Source: Arthrobacter echini
Lineage (GTDB): Bacteria; Actinomycetota; Actinomycetes; Actinomycetales; Micrococcaceae
DNA: 64,000 bases
NCBI RefSeq assembly: GCF_008107445.1
Contig: NZ_VSLD01000001.1
Span: forward strand, 496,001-560,000
Reading direction: 5' to 3'
Notes under the pieces: generated by a model
What the model was told of the DNA's origin: nothing
What the model saw: the letters and a program-made list of their open reading frames with translations, nothing else
The model's database searches: none
Shown: positions 16,122-25,531 of the stretch, piece by piece
Position numbering within the stretch: position 1 is the first letter of the stretch
Layout of the letters: every line of letters starts with the position of its first letter
Translations under genes and position numbers: made by a program

Positions 16122-17510
16122 ATGAGCGCGCATCAGCAGCCCCCGGGTACGCCTGCGGTCGCAGCGACCCTGCCCACCGTGGGTTCGGGGCGCATCTTCA
16201 GCCGACCCGTTCTCGCCTGGGCCTCCTGGGACTGGGGGTCCGCCGCCTTCAATGCGGTCATGACCACTTTCGTCTTCACCGTCTATCTGACCTCCGAGGC
16301 CTTCGGTGGTGAAGCACGGACCTCCCAGGTCCTGGGCTGGGGGCTCGCCGCCGCCGGTCTGCTCATCGCACTCCTCGCCCCCGTCACCGGGCAGCGCTCC
16401 GACACCGGGGGCCGGCGGAAACGGTGGCTCGGCATCAACACGCTCATCGTCGTGGTCCTGACCGGCCTGTGCTTCTTCGTCTACCCGAGCCCGGAGATGC
16501 TGATCCTCGGGGTGGCGCTCATCGCAGCCGCGAACATCTTCTTCGAGTTCGCCGGCGTCAACTACAACGCCATGCTGACCCAGATCTCCACGCCGTCCAC
16601 CATCGGACGCGTCAGTGGTTTCGGGTGGGCCATGGGATACGTGGGCGGTATCGCGGCGCTCGTGGTGGTCCTCCTGGTGTTCATCTCACCCGTGGTCGAC
16701 TGGCAGGGAGCCTCGGGCGAGGACGGCCTGAACATCCGGCTCGTCGCGGTCTTCTCGGCGCTCTGGTTCGCCGCCTTCGCCCTGCCGGTGCTGTTCACCA
16801 TCCCGGAGCTGCCACGCAGGGCGGCTGCCGCCCAGCTCGGGTTCCTCGCGTCCTACGGCCTGCTACTCAGGCGCGTGGCAGCGATGTACCGGCAGAGCCC
16901 GCACACCATCTACTTCCTGCTGGCCAGTGCGATCTTCCGGGACGGGCTCGCGGCGGTCTTCACGTTCGGCGGGGTCCTCGCGGCGGGGGCGTTCGGCTTC
17001 TCGGCGGCCCTGGTGATCGTCTTCGCGATCGCAGCGAATGTCATCGCGGCCACCGGAGCGGTGATCGGGGGGTTCCTGGACGACAGGATCGGCCCCAAGC
17101 GGGTCATCATCGGGGCGCTGATCGGACTGCTGGTGGCCGGGTCGGCGATCCTGCTGCTCGGCACCGGAACCTATTCCGTCTTCGGCCTGGAGTGGACCTC
17201 CGACACCACGTTCTGGGTCTTCGGCCTGCTGCTGACCCTGTTCGTGGGCCCGGCCCAGGCGTCGTCGCGCGCGTTCCTCGCGCGCCTCGCGCCCCCCGGT
17301 GGCGAGGGGGAGTTGTTCGGCCTCTACGCGACCACGGGCCGGGCGGTGAGCTTCCTGGCCCCGACGCTCTTCGCCCTGTGCATCGGCATCTTCGGCTCGC
17401 AGCTCTACGGGGTCATCGGGATTCTCGTGGTGCTGCTCGCAGGCCTGCTCCTGCTGATCCCGGTGAAGCCGCCCGCACGCGTGGCGCCGTCCGTCCTGCC
17501 GGAGGCCTGA
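16122..17510 (+). CDS. MFS transporter, UMF1/Atg22 family
   Basis: A 462-residue transporter with about twelve hydrophobic segments. The N-terminus has the UMF1/Atg22 pattern ASWDWGSAAFNAVMTTFVFTVYL, followed by the A-loop-like GQRSDTGGRRKRWLG between helices 2 and 3. Members of this family are major-facilitator exporters; yeast Atg22 exports amino acids from the vacuole, but bacterial substrates are mostly unknown. The gene is monocistronic, divergent from the Mrp operon, and has a perfect palindrome in its promoter region. It ends 23 bases before the end of the convergent dcd. Confidence 0.85.
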   Translation: MSAHQQPPGTPAVAATLPTVGSGRIFSRPVLAWASWDWGSAAFNAVMTTFVFTVYLTSEAFGGEARTSQVLGWGLAAAGLLIALLAPVTGQRSDTGGRRKRWLGINTLIVVVLTGLCFFVYPSPEMLILGVALIAAANIFFEFAGVNYNAMLTQISTPSTIGRVSGFGWAMGYVGGIAALVVVLLVFISPVVDWQGASGEDGLNIRLVAVFSALWFAAFALPVLFTIPELPRRAAAAQLGFLASYGLLLRRVAAMYRQSPHTIYFLLASAIFRDGLAAVFTFGGVLAAGAFGFSAALVIVFAIAANVIAATGAVIGGFLDDRIGPKRVIIGALIGLLVAGSAILLLGTGTYSVFGLEWTSDTTFWVFGLLLTLFVGPAQASSRAFLARLAPPGGEGELFGLYATTGRAVSFLAPTLFALCIGIFGSQLYGVIGILVVLLAGLLLLIPVKPPARVAPSVLPEA

Positions 17511-17533
17511 CGGCTCCGGTGATCGTCCACCGG

Positions 17534-18136
17534 TCAGCTGGCAGGTTGTCCGTCCGGTCCCGGGATCGCGGTCCGGTGGAAGTTCAGGTGACTGCGCGAC
17601 GCCGTCGGGCCCCGCTGGTTCTGGTAGCGGTTGCCGTACTCCCCCGACCCGTAGGGGTGTTCGGCCGGGGAGGTGAGCCTGAAGAAGCACAGCTGGCCGA
17701 TCTTGGACCCGGGCCACAGCTTGATGGGCAGGGTGGCCATGTTGGACAGCTCGAGGGTCACATGCCCCGAGAAACCCGGGTCGATGAAACCGGCCGTGGA
17801 ATGCGTGAGCAGGCCGAGGCGCCCGAGGGAGGACTTGCCCTCGAGCCGCGCGGCGACATCGTGCGGGAGGGTCACGGTCTCGTAGGTGGAACCGAGGACG
17901 AACTCGCCCGGATGCAGGACGAACGCCTCATCCGGAGCCACCTCGACGAGCCGGGTGAGCTCCGGCTGGTCCTCCGCGGGGTCGATATGCGCGTACTTGT
18001 GATTGTCGAAGAGCCTGAAGTAGCGATCGAGCCGGACATCCACGCTGGAGGGCTGCACCATCGCCGGATCGAAGGGATCGAGGATGATGCGCCGGGCGGC
18101 GATGTCCGCCCGGATATCGCGGTCTGAGATCAGCAC
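17534..18136 (-). CDS. dcd: dCTP deaminase
   Basis: A 200-residue protein spanning the full family length. Conserved blocks include [11 protein letters not shown] at the N-terminus, [24 protein letters not shown], the catalytic region [19 protein letters not shown] and the C-terminal nucleotide-binding [11 protein letters not shown]. It deaminates dCTP toward the dUTP/dUMP needed for thymidylate synthesis. Some actinobacterial members are bifunctional and release dUMP directly; this cannot be settled by reading alone. It stands alone on the minus strand, downstream of tryptophan 2,3-dioxygenase. Confidence 0.95.
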   Translation of the reverse strand: MLISDRDIRADIAARRIILDPFDPAMVQPSSVDVRLDRYFRLFDNHKYAHIDPAEDQPELTRLVEVAPDEAFVLHPGEFVLGSTYETVTLPHDVAARLEGKSSLGRLGLLTHSTAGFIDPGFSGHVTLELSNMATLPIKLWPGSKIGQLCFFRLTSPAEHPYGSGEYGNRYQNQRGPTASRSHLNFHRTAIPGPDGQPAS

Positions 18137-18181
18137 CGTCCAAAACTACCAGCCCTGCACGGGCCCTCCCGAGCGCCCGCG

Positions 18182-19036
18182 TCAGCGGCCGATCTCGGTG
18201 CGGACCGCGAAGAGCTCGGGGAAGAACGTCAGCTCCAGGGCCCGCTGGAGGAAGCCGACCCCCGAGGAACCACCGGTGCCCGTCTTGAATCCGATGGTCC
18301 GCGCGACGGTCTTGAGATGACGGAAGCGCCACAGCTGGAAGTTGTCCTCGAGGTCCACCAGTTCCTCGCACGCCTCGTAGATGTCCCAGTGGCCCACGGC
18401 GTCCTCGTAGACCTCCTTGTACACGGCGACGAGCGCGGGTGAGAACTCGTGGGCAACGCTCACGTCGCGCTCCAGCAGGGTCTCCGGGATGCCGTACCCG
18501 CGCCGGGCGAGCAGCGCGATGAACTCGTCGTAGACACTGCTCTGCCCCAGCAGCTCCCGGAGCAGCTCCTGGGCGGCCGGGTCGGCGTCGAAGACGTCGA
18601 TCATCGCGGCGTTCTTGTTGCCCAGCAGAAACTCCACCGCACGGTACTGGTAGGACTGGAAGCCGCTCGAGGATCCCAGGTCACCGCGGAACTGCGCGTA
18701 CTCGGTGGGCGTGAGGGTGGCCAGCACCGACCACTGCTCGGTCAGCGACCGCTGGATGTGCTTGATGCGGGCAATGCCCTTCATGGCGGCCCGCAGATCG
18801 TCCGAGCGCAGCGCCGTCCGCACGGCGCGGAGCTCATGGAGCACGAGCTTGAGCCACAGCTCGGACGTCTGGTGCTGGATGATGAACAGCATCTCGTCAT
18901 GGTGCTCGGGGGAGCTCACGGGCCGCTGCGCATCCAGCAGCCGGTCCAGTTCCAGGTACGAGCCGTAGCTCATCTTGTCCGAGAAGTCCCGTTCGATACC
19001 GCGCTCCAGCTTGCGGGTGTTCCGCTCCACGCTCAT
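18182..19036 (-). CDS. kynA: Tryptophan 2,3-dioxygenase
   Basis: A 284-residue heme enzyme that opens the indole ring of L-tryptophan to give N-formylkynurenine. Diagnostic pieces are YGSYLELDRLLDAQ, EMLFIIQHQTSELWLKL, SSSGFQSYQYRAVEFLLGNKN and the heme-ligand region FRHLKTVARTIGFKTGTGGSSGV. Other kynurenine-pathway genes (kynU, formamidase) are absent from the window, so it is an isolated copy here. Dcd follows about 45 bases downstream on the same strand; a functional link is not obvious. Confidence 0.95.
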   Translation of the reverse strand: MSVERNTRKLERGIERDFSDKMSYGSYLELDRLLDAQRPVSSPEHHDEMLFIIQHQTSELWLKLVLHELRAVRTALRSDDLRAAMKGIARIKHIQRSLTEQWSVLATLTPTEYAQFRGDLGSSSGFQSYQYRAVEFLLGNKNAAMIDVFDADPAAQELLRELLGQSSVYDEFIALLARRGYGIPETLLERDVSVAHEFSPALVAVYKEVYEDAVGHWDIYEACEELVDLEDNFQLWRFRHLKTVARTIGFKTGTGGSSGVGFLQRALELTFFPELFAVRTEIGR

Positions 19037-19107
19037 GACCCCAGCCTACGTGCCCCTGACTTCGTGGGCCCCTGGGTCTACGGTGGGACACAGCGAAGGA
19101 GGCCCCC

Positions 19108-20157
19108 ATGCAGCAGATCCACTGCAGTATCGTCCCGCCGCACCTGCTCGACCGCATCGCCGCACTCGATGATCCCCGGTTCGCCCCGGCGTCCCGGGCG
19201 GCGAGCCGCGCCCTGGCCGAAATGGACCCGGTCCTGCAGGCCCGCGCCGACGCGCTCCGCGCGCCTATCCGCCGCGGCAGCGCCGTACCGGGCACGCTGA
19301 CCCGGAGGATCCACGACGCCGGGAGCCGGGAGGAGCTGCCCGGCCGGCTGGTCCGGGAGGAAGGCGATCCCGCCACGGGCGACGTCTCGGCGGACGAGGC
19401 CTACAGTGGCCTGGGCGCCACCTACGACCTCCTGAGCGAGGAGTACGGCAGGTCCTCGATCGACGGCGCGGGCAAGGCCCTGCTCGCCACGGTGCACTAC
19501 GGCACCAAGTACGACAACGCCTTCTGGGACGGCGAACAGATGGTGTTCGGTGACGGCGACGGCGAGATCTTCGGCCGGTTCACGGCGTCGCTCACCGTGA
19601 TCAGCCATGAGCTGACGCACGGGTTCACCCAGTACTCCACGAATCTCGAGTACCAGGGCCAGTCGGGCGCACTCAACGAGTCGCTCTCGGACGTCTTCGG
19701 TGTCCTCGTGGAGCAGCGCACGCTCGGTCAGCAGGCGGACGCCGCATCATGGCTCGTGGGCGAGGGCCTCTTCACGGCCCAGGTGGAGGGGGTGGCGCTC
19801 CGCTCGCTGAAGGCGCCGGGCACGGCGTACGACGACGACGTCCTCGGCAGGGATCCGCAGCCCGCCACCATGGCGGACTACGTGGAGACCTCCTCCGACA
19901 ACGGCGGTGTGCACATCAACTCCGGCATTCCGAACCACGCCTTCTACCTCGCCGCGACGACCCTGGGCGGACCGGCCTGGAAGGGCGCGGGGAACATCTG
20001 GTTCGACACCGTGGTCGATGGCGGGATTCCCGCCGACTGCGACTTCCCGACCTTCGCGCGGGCCACCCAGGACGCCGCCGCGCGGCGCTTCGGCGTCGGG
20101 AGCCGCGAGGCCGAGGCCGTCACCGGTGCGTGGGCGGAGGTGGGCGTGACGCCGTGA
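19108..20157 (+). CDS. Protealysin-like M4 metalloprotease
   Basis: A 349-residue thermolysin-family protease without a signal peptide. The short N-terminal propeptide begins MQQIHCSIVPPHLL, which is the protealysin-type motif with a cysteine near the start. The zinc site is HELTH (residues 167-171) with the third ligand glutamate in NESLSDVFG (Glu191). The catalytic histidine region GGVHINSGIPNHAFY is also intact. The lack of a secretion signal and the protealysin propeptide suggest a cytoplasmic or non-classically released enzyme. Its stop overlaps the start of an emfourin-like gene by GTGA, so enzyme and inhibitor are translationally coupled. Confidence 0.92.
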   Translation: MQQIHCSIVPPHLLDRIAALDDPRFAPASRAASRALAEMDPVLQARADALRAPIRRGSAVPGTLTRRIHDAGSREELPGRLVREEGDPATGDVSADEAYSGLGATYDLLSEEYGRSSIDGAGKALLATVHYGTKYDNAFWDGEQMVFGDGDGEIFGRFTASLTVISHELTHGFTQYSTNLEYQGQSGALNESLSDVFGVLVEQRTLGQQADAASWLVGEGLFTAQVEGVALRSLKAPGTAYDDDVLGRDPQPATMADYVETSSDNGGVHINSGIPNHAFYLAATTLGGPAWKGAGNIWFDTVVDGGIPADCDFPTFARATQDAAARRFGVGSREAEAVTGAWAEVGVTP

Positions 20158-20489
20158 GGATCGAGATCACCCGATCGGGCGGCGTCGGCGGGCTCACGCG
20201 CCGCTGGAGCGTCGACGTCAGCACCACGGAGGCCGAACAGCGGTGGCTCCCCCTCGCCGAGGCCGAAGCGGCGGCCCCGGATCCGCCGGACGACCAGCGG
20301 GACCGGTTCACCTACGTCATCACCATCGGGTACACCGAGGTGAGCCTCCCCGAGAGCAGGCTCGAGGAGCCCTGGCGTGAGTTGATCGACCGCGCACGGG
20401 CCGACACCACGGCACCGCACCCTCATCCATCGGACAACGCCCGGTCGATCGCCCCGAAGGAGCCCGGCGGACCCACCCCGCCGTCGTAG
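20154..20489 (+). CDS. Emfourin-like protealysin inhibitor
   Basis: A 111-residue protein starting with GTG inside the last codons of the protease gene. The N-terminal half has the emfourin-like pattern (RIEITRSGGVGGLTRRWSVD) and a central strand region (RFTYVITIGYTEVSLPES). The last about 25 residues are Pro-rich and polar. Emfourins are small inhibitors encoded next to protealysin-like proteases in bacteria. The pairing with an adjacent protealysin-type enzyme strongly supports the call. There is no signal peptide, consistent with an intracellular inhibitor. Confidence 0.75.
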   Translation: MRIEITRSGGVGGLTRRWSVDVSTTEAEQRWLPLAEAEAAAPDPPDDQRDRFTYVITIGYTEVSLPESRLEEPWRELIDRARADTTAPHPHPSDNARSIAPKEPGGPTPPS

Positions 20490-20603
20490 CTGCAGCTCCG
20501 GGACAGTGTTTGAGCGCGCCCGACGGTGGGGTAGGCTCGATCTCGTTGCTCGGCGGGTATGTGCCGGACAGCAGGGATCCGGTCGACGACCGCCAGATCC
20601 CAC

Positions 20604-20674
20604 GCGGGCGTAGCTCAATGGTAGAGCGCTAGCTTCCCAAGCTCGATACGCGGGTTCGATTCCCGTCGCCCGCT
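20604..20674 (+). tRNA. tRNA-Gly (anticodon CCC)
   Basis: A full cloverleaf can be drawn: acceptor GCGGGCG/CGCCCGC, D-arm GCTC/GAGC, anticodon stem CTAGC/GCTCG with one mismatch, loop TTCCCAA giving anticodon CCC (20636-20638), and T-arm GCGGG/CCCGT with loop TTCGATT. CCA is not encoded. The discriminator base is T. Confidence 0.93.
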
Positions 20675-20901
20675 CAGTTCCCCCTCGATGCCGGCATCAT
20701 CTGCCGCTGCGCCCTCCCCGGAAATCCGCAGCCCTGCCCTGCCGCGATCCGGGCGTCGACCGGTCATGGTGCAAAACCATAAGGGTACTGCCTAGCGGAT
20801 TGATGCGTCAGGGCATATGGTCAAAAGCACGTCGGCCCGGCTGACGGTTCCATCGGGTCGGTGACCGGCCCACCTACAGAGGATGTGGAGGCTCGGTACG
20901 T

Positions 20902-22215
20902 ATGCCGACCAGTCGAAGAACACCGAATCCGGTGAAGAACCGCCCCAGGGCCGCGGCGCTGGCAAGCATCCTGATGGGCACACTCCTGGTGACCGGGTGC
21001 GGGTCCGGGGAATCGGAGAACACCCTCACCTGGTACATCAATCCGGATGCCGGCGGCCAGGCCGCCATCGCCGAGAAGTGCACCACCGAGGCCGATGGTC
21101 GGTACCGCATCGAGACCTCGCTCCTGCCCAGTGACGCTGCCTCCCAGCGTGAGCAGCTCGCCCGCCGTCTCGCGGCGGGCGATTCCTCGCTCGACATCAT
21201 GAGCCTGGACCCACCCTTCGTCCCGGAACTCGCGGGCTTCCTCGCGCCGGTACCCGACGACGTCGCCGAGGCCACCACCGAGAACGTGGTCGAGGGTGCC
21301 CTGGCCGGTGCCACCTGGAAGGACGAGCTCGTCACCGTGCCGTTCTGGGCCAACACGCAGATCCTCTGGTACCGGAAGTCGGTGGCGGAGGCCGCCGGCA
21401 TGGACATGACGAAGCCCGTCACCTGGGACCAGCTCATCGAGGCCGCCGAAACCCAGGACAAGGAACTCGGGGTCCAGGGCACCCAGGCCGAGTCGATGAC
21501 GGTCTGGGTGAACGCCCTGATCGAATCCGCCGGCGGGTCGATCGTCACCAATCCGGAAGCCCCCTCCGACGAGATCGAACTCGGGCTCGTCTCGGACGCC
21601 GGGCGCGAGGCGGCACGGATCATCTCCACCATCGGCGACGAGAATCTGGGCGGGCCCGGTCTGGCCACCCAGAACGAGAACGCATCGCTGGACCTGTTCC
21701 AGAGCGACTCGGGCTCGTTCATGGTCAACTACCCCTTCGTCTGGCCCGCCACGGTGGGCGCCGTCGAATCCGGGACCCTCGACCAGGCGCTGGTCGAAGA
21801 CATCGGCTGGGGCGTGTTCCCGCGCGTGCTCGATGACGAGGCCGCGGCTCCTCCGCTCGGTGGCATCAATCTGGGCGTCGGGGCGGAGAGTGACAACCCC
21901 GAGCTCGCCTACGAGGCCGTCCAGTGCATCGTCTCGGTGGAGAACCAGGCCGAGTACTTCGTCACGAACGGCAATCCGCCCTCCAACACCGAGGCCTACG
22001 AGGATCCGCGCATCGAGGAGTCCTTCCCCATGGCCCCGGTGATCCGCGATTCCCTCCAGGACGCGGCGCCCCGTCCGCAGACACCGTTCTACAACGAGGT
22101 GTCCACGGGCATCCAGCAGCTGTGGGCCCCGCCGGGCGCGGTGAACCCGGACACCACCCCGGAGGAATCCTCCGACTTCATCACCGCGGTCCTACGAGGA
22201 GAGAGGCTGCTATGA
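20902..22215 (+). CDS. lpqY: Sugar ABC transporter substrate-binding lipoprotein, LpqY-like
   Basis: A 437-residue lipoprotein with lipobox LVTGC (Cys33). The mature start TLTWYINPDAGGQAAIAEKC and the block LLPSDAASQREQLARRLAAGDSSLDIMSLDPPF resemble mycobacterial LpqY, the trehalose-binding protein of the LpqY-SugABC importer. It heads a four-gene operon with two permeases and an MsmX-type ATPase; its stop overlaps the sugA start by four bases. The likely role is capture of trehalose or a similar disaccharide outside the membrane; the sugar is inferred from similarity and gene order. Confidence 0.85.
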   Translation: MPTSRRTPNPVKNRPRAAALASILMGTLLVTGCGSGESENTLTWYINPDAGGQAAIAEKCTTEADGRYRIETSLLPSDAASQREQLARRLAAGDSSLDIMSLDPPFVPELAGFLAPVPDDVAEATTENVVEGALAGATWKDELVTVPFWANTQILWYRKSVAEAAGMDMTKPVTWDQLIEAAETQDKELGVQGTQAESMTVWVNALIESAGGSIVTNPEAPSDEIELGLVSDAGREAARIISTIGDENLGGPGLATQNENASLDLFQSDSGSFMVNYPFVWPATVGAVESGTLDQALVEDIGWGVFPRVLDDEAAAPPLGGINLGVGAESDNPELAYEAVQCIVSVENQAEYFVTNGNPPSNTEAYEDPRIEESFPMAPVIRDSLQDAAPRPQTPFYNEVSTGIQQLWAPPGAVNPDTTPEESSDFITAVLRGERLL

Positions 22216-23216
22216 CCTCCGCCATACCCGCTCCACCGGCCGAGCCCACCAGCTCCCCCGAGAACACGCCGAGCGTGAAGACGCGATCCACTCCGGAGAA
22301 GAAGGCCCGCCGGCAGTACAGCGACCGCGTCCGGGCCGAGCGACGCCTCGGCTGGCTGCTCGCCGGACCCGCTTTCATCGTGATGCTGCTCGTGACGCTC
22401 TATCCGATCCTCCAGGCAGCCTTCGAGTCCCTGTTCCAGTTCCGTCTGACCACCCCCGACGAGCGCGAGTTCGTGGGGCTCGGCAACTACGCCGTGATCC
22501 TCACCGACTCCGTGTGGTGGCGCGACCTCGGCACCACCCTGCTCATCACCGTCGTCACCGTGGCCGTGGAGCTCGTGCTCGGTTTCGCCCTGGCCCTCGT
22601 GATGGACAAGGCCCTCAAGTCCATCAAGGGCGTCCTCCGGACCGCCATCCTGGTGCCGTACGGCATCATCACCGTCGTCTCCGCGTTCGCCTGGTTCTAT
22701 GCCTTCGACATCAACTCGGGGTACGTCAACTCCTGGTTCGACTGGCTTCCCGGTATCGATGAGAACACGAACTGGTTCGCCCAGACGGGCACCGCCCTGT
22801 TCGTGATCATGGCGTCCGAGATCTGGAAGACCACCCCGTTCATCTCCCTCCTGCTCCTGGCCGGCCTCGCGCAGGTGCCGGGCGAGCTCACGGAGGCGGC
22901 GAAGGTGGACGGCGCCACCTGGTGGGAGCAGATGAGCCGGGTCATCATCCCGAACATGAAGGCGGCGATCATGGTAGCCGTCCTCTTCAGGGCGCTGGAT
23001 GCGTTCAGGATCTTCGACAACGTGTTCATCATGACCAACGGCGCCTACGGGACCGAGGTCCTGTCCCTGCTCGCGTACCGACAATCGATCAGCAGGCTCG
23101 AGATAGGACTCGGCTCGGCCGTCTCGGTGCTGCTGTTCCTGTGCGTCCTGATCATCAGTTTCATCGCGATCAGACTGTTCAAGGTCGATCTCGCCGGCAC
23201 CCAGGGAGGAAAGTGA
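22212..23216 (+). CDS. sugA: Sugar ABC transporter permease, SugA-like
   Basis: A 334-residue MalF-type permease with a polar N-terminal extension of about 45 residues before the first helix (LGWLLAGPAFIVMLLVTLYPIL). The EAA coupling loop is present as ELTEAAKVDGATWWEQMSRVIIP. The start ATG (22212) overlaps the lpqY stop. Together with SugB it forms the membrane channel of the importer. Confidence 0.9.
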   Translation: MTSAIPAPPAEPTSSPENTPSVKTRSTPEKKARRQYSDRVRAERRLGWLLAGPAFIVMLLVTLYPILQAAFESLFQFRLTTPDEREFVGLGNYAVILTDSVWWRDLGTTLLITVVTVAVELVLGFALALVMDKALKSIKGVLRTAILVPYGIITVVSAFAWFYAFDINSGYVNSWFDWLPGIDENTNWFAQTGTALFVIMASEIWKTTPFISLLLLAGLAQVPGELTEAAKVDGATWWEQMSRVIIPNMKAAIMVAVLFRALDAFRIFDNVFIMTNGAYGTEVLSLLAYRQSISRLEIGLGSAVSVLLFLCVLIISFIAIRLFKVDLAGTQGGK

Positions 23217-24064
23217 TGACGAACTCAGGCACCAAGAAAAAGGTTCTCTGGGCCATCGTCACGGTCCTCGTGCTCGTGTACGCGCTGTTCCCCGTCATGT
23301 CCATCCTGGCCACCTCGTTCAAGGCGCCCAGCGATCTCACGAGCGGCACGTTCCTGCCGTCCTCGGGGACGGCCACCACGTCGAACTACGAGCAGATCCT
23401 CGTCGGTGACGCGCAGGGCCTCTTCCTCTCCGCGCTGCGCAACTCGATCGGCATCTCGCTGATCGCGACGTTCATCGCCGTCGTGCTGGCCACCCTGTGT
23501 GCCTACGCGATCGCACGACTGGACTTCCCGGGGAAGGGACTGGTCCTCACCACGGCCCTCGCGGTCTCGATCTTCCCCGTCATCTCCATCGTCACGCCGC
23601 TGTTCAACCTCTGGCGGACCATCGGCCTGTACGACACATGGCTCGGCCTGATCATCCCGTACCTGTCGCTGACCCTGCCGATCTCCATCTGGACCCTCGC
23701 CGCCTTCTTCCGGCAGATCCCGTGGGAGCTCGAGCAGGCCGCGCAGGTGGACGGCGCGACGACATGGCAGGCGTTCCGCAAGGCGATCGTGCCGCTGGCG
23801 GCCCCGGGCGTCTTCACGACGGCGATCATCGCCTTCTTCATCGCGTGGAATGACTTCGTCTACGGGATCTCGCTGACCTCCACCGAGACGGCGCGCCCGG
23901 TTCCGGCCGCGCTCGCCTTCTTCACGGGAGCCTCCCAGTTCGAGGCGCCCACCGGGGCGATCTCGGCAGCAGCGATCATCGTCACCATCCCGGTGGTCCT
24001 GCTCGTCCTCCTCTTCCAACGCCAGATCGTCTCGGGCCTGACCTCGGGCGCCGTCAAGGGCTGA
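23216..24064 (+). CDS. sugB: Sugar ABC transporter permease, SugB-like
   Basis: A 282-residue MalG-type permease with six hydrophobic segments and the EAA loop ELEQAAQVDGATTWQAFRKAIVP. The start overlaps the sugA stop by one base (TGATG), with GGAGG AAAG just upstream as Shine-Dalgarno. It pairs with SugA; sugC follows after about 30 bases. Confidence 0.9.
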   Translation: MTNSGTKKKVLWAIVTVLVLVYALFPVMSILATSFKAPSDLTSGTFLPSSGTATTSNYEQILVGDAQGLFLSALRNSIGISLIATFIAVVLATLCAYAIARLDFPGKGLVLTTALAVSIFPVISIVTPLFNLWRTIGLYDTWLGLIIPYLSLTLPISIWTLAAFFRQIPWELEQAAQVDGATTWQAFRKAIVPLAAPGVFTTAIIAFFIAWNDFVYGISLTSTETARPVPAALAFFTGASQFEAPTGAISAAAIIVTIPVVLLVLLFQRQIVSGLTSGAVKG

Positions 24065-24095
24065 CGCCCTCCGGTTCAAGTAAAGGATTCGCACC

Positions 24096-25451
<1,356 letters not shown>

Positions 25452-25481
25452 GACGCCCGGCCGGGATCCGGCACGACCGGC

Positions 25482-25515
25482 GCGGGACCGTCGCCCCCGG
25501 GGGTGACGGTCCCGC
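25482..25515 (+). terminator. Strong hairpin terminator after sugC
   Basis: Arms GCGGGACCGTC (25482-25492) and GACGGTCCCGC (25505-25515) pair perfectly over 11 bases. Inside them CCCCC (25494-25498) can pair with GGGGG. There is no long T-tract. It lies between the sug operon and the ATPase gene that starts at 25532. Confidence 0.75.
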
Positions 25516-25531
25516 TGTGTACTCTGGCCCT

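Noticed and set aside
20760..20880. Short inverted repeats upstream of lpqY as a possible LacI-type operator
   Set aside because: The arms are five bases or shorter and no LacI-family gene is nearby; not distinguishable from chance.
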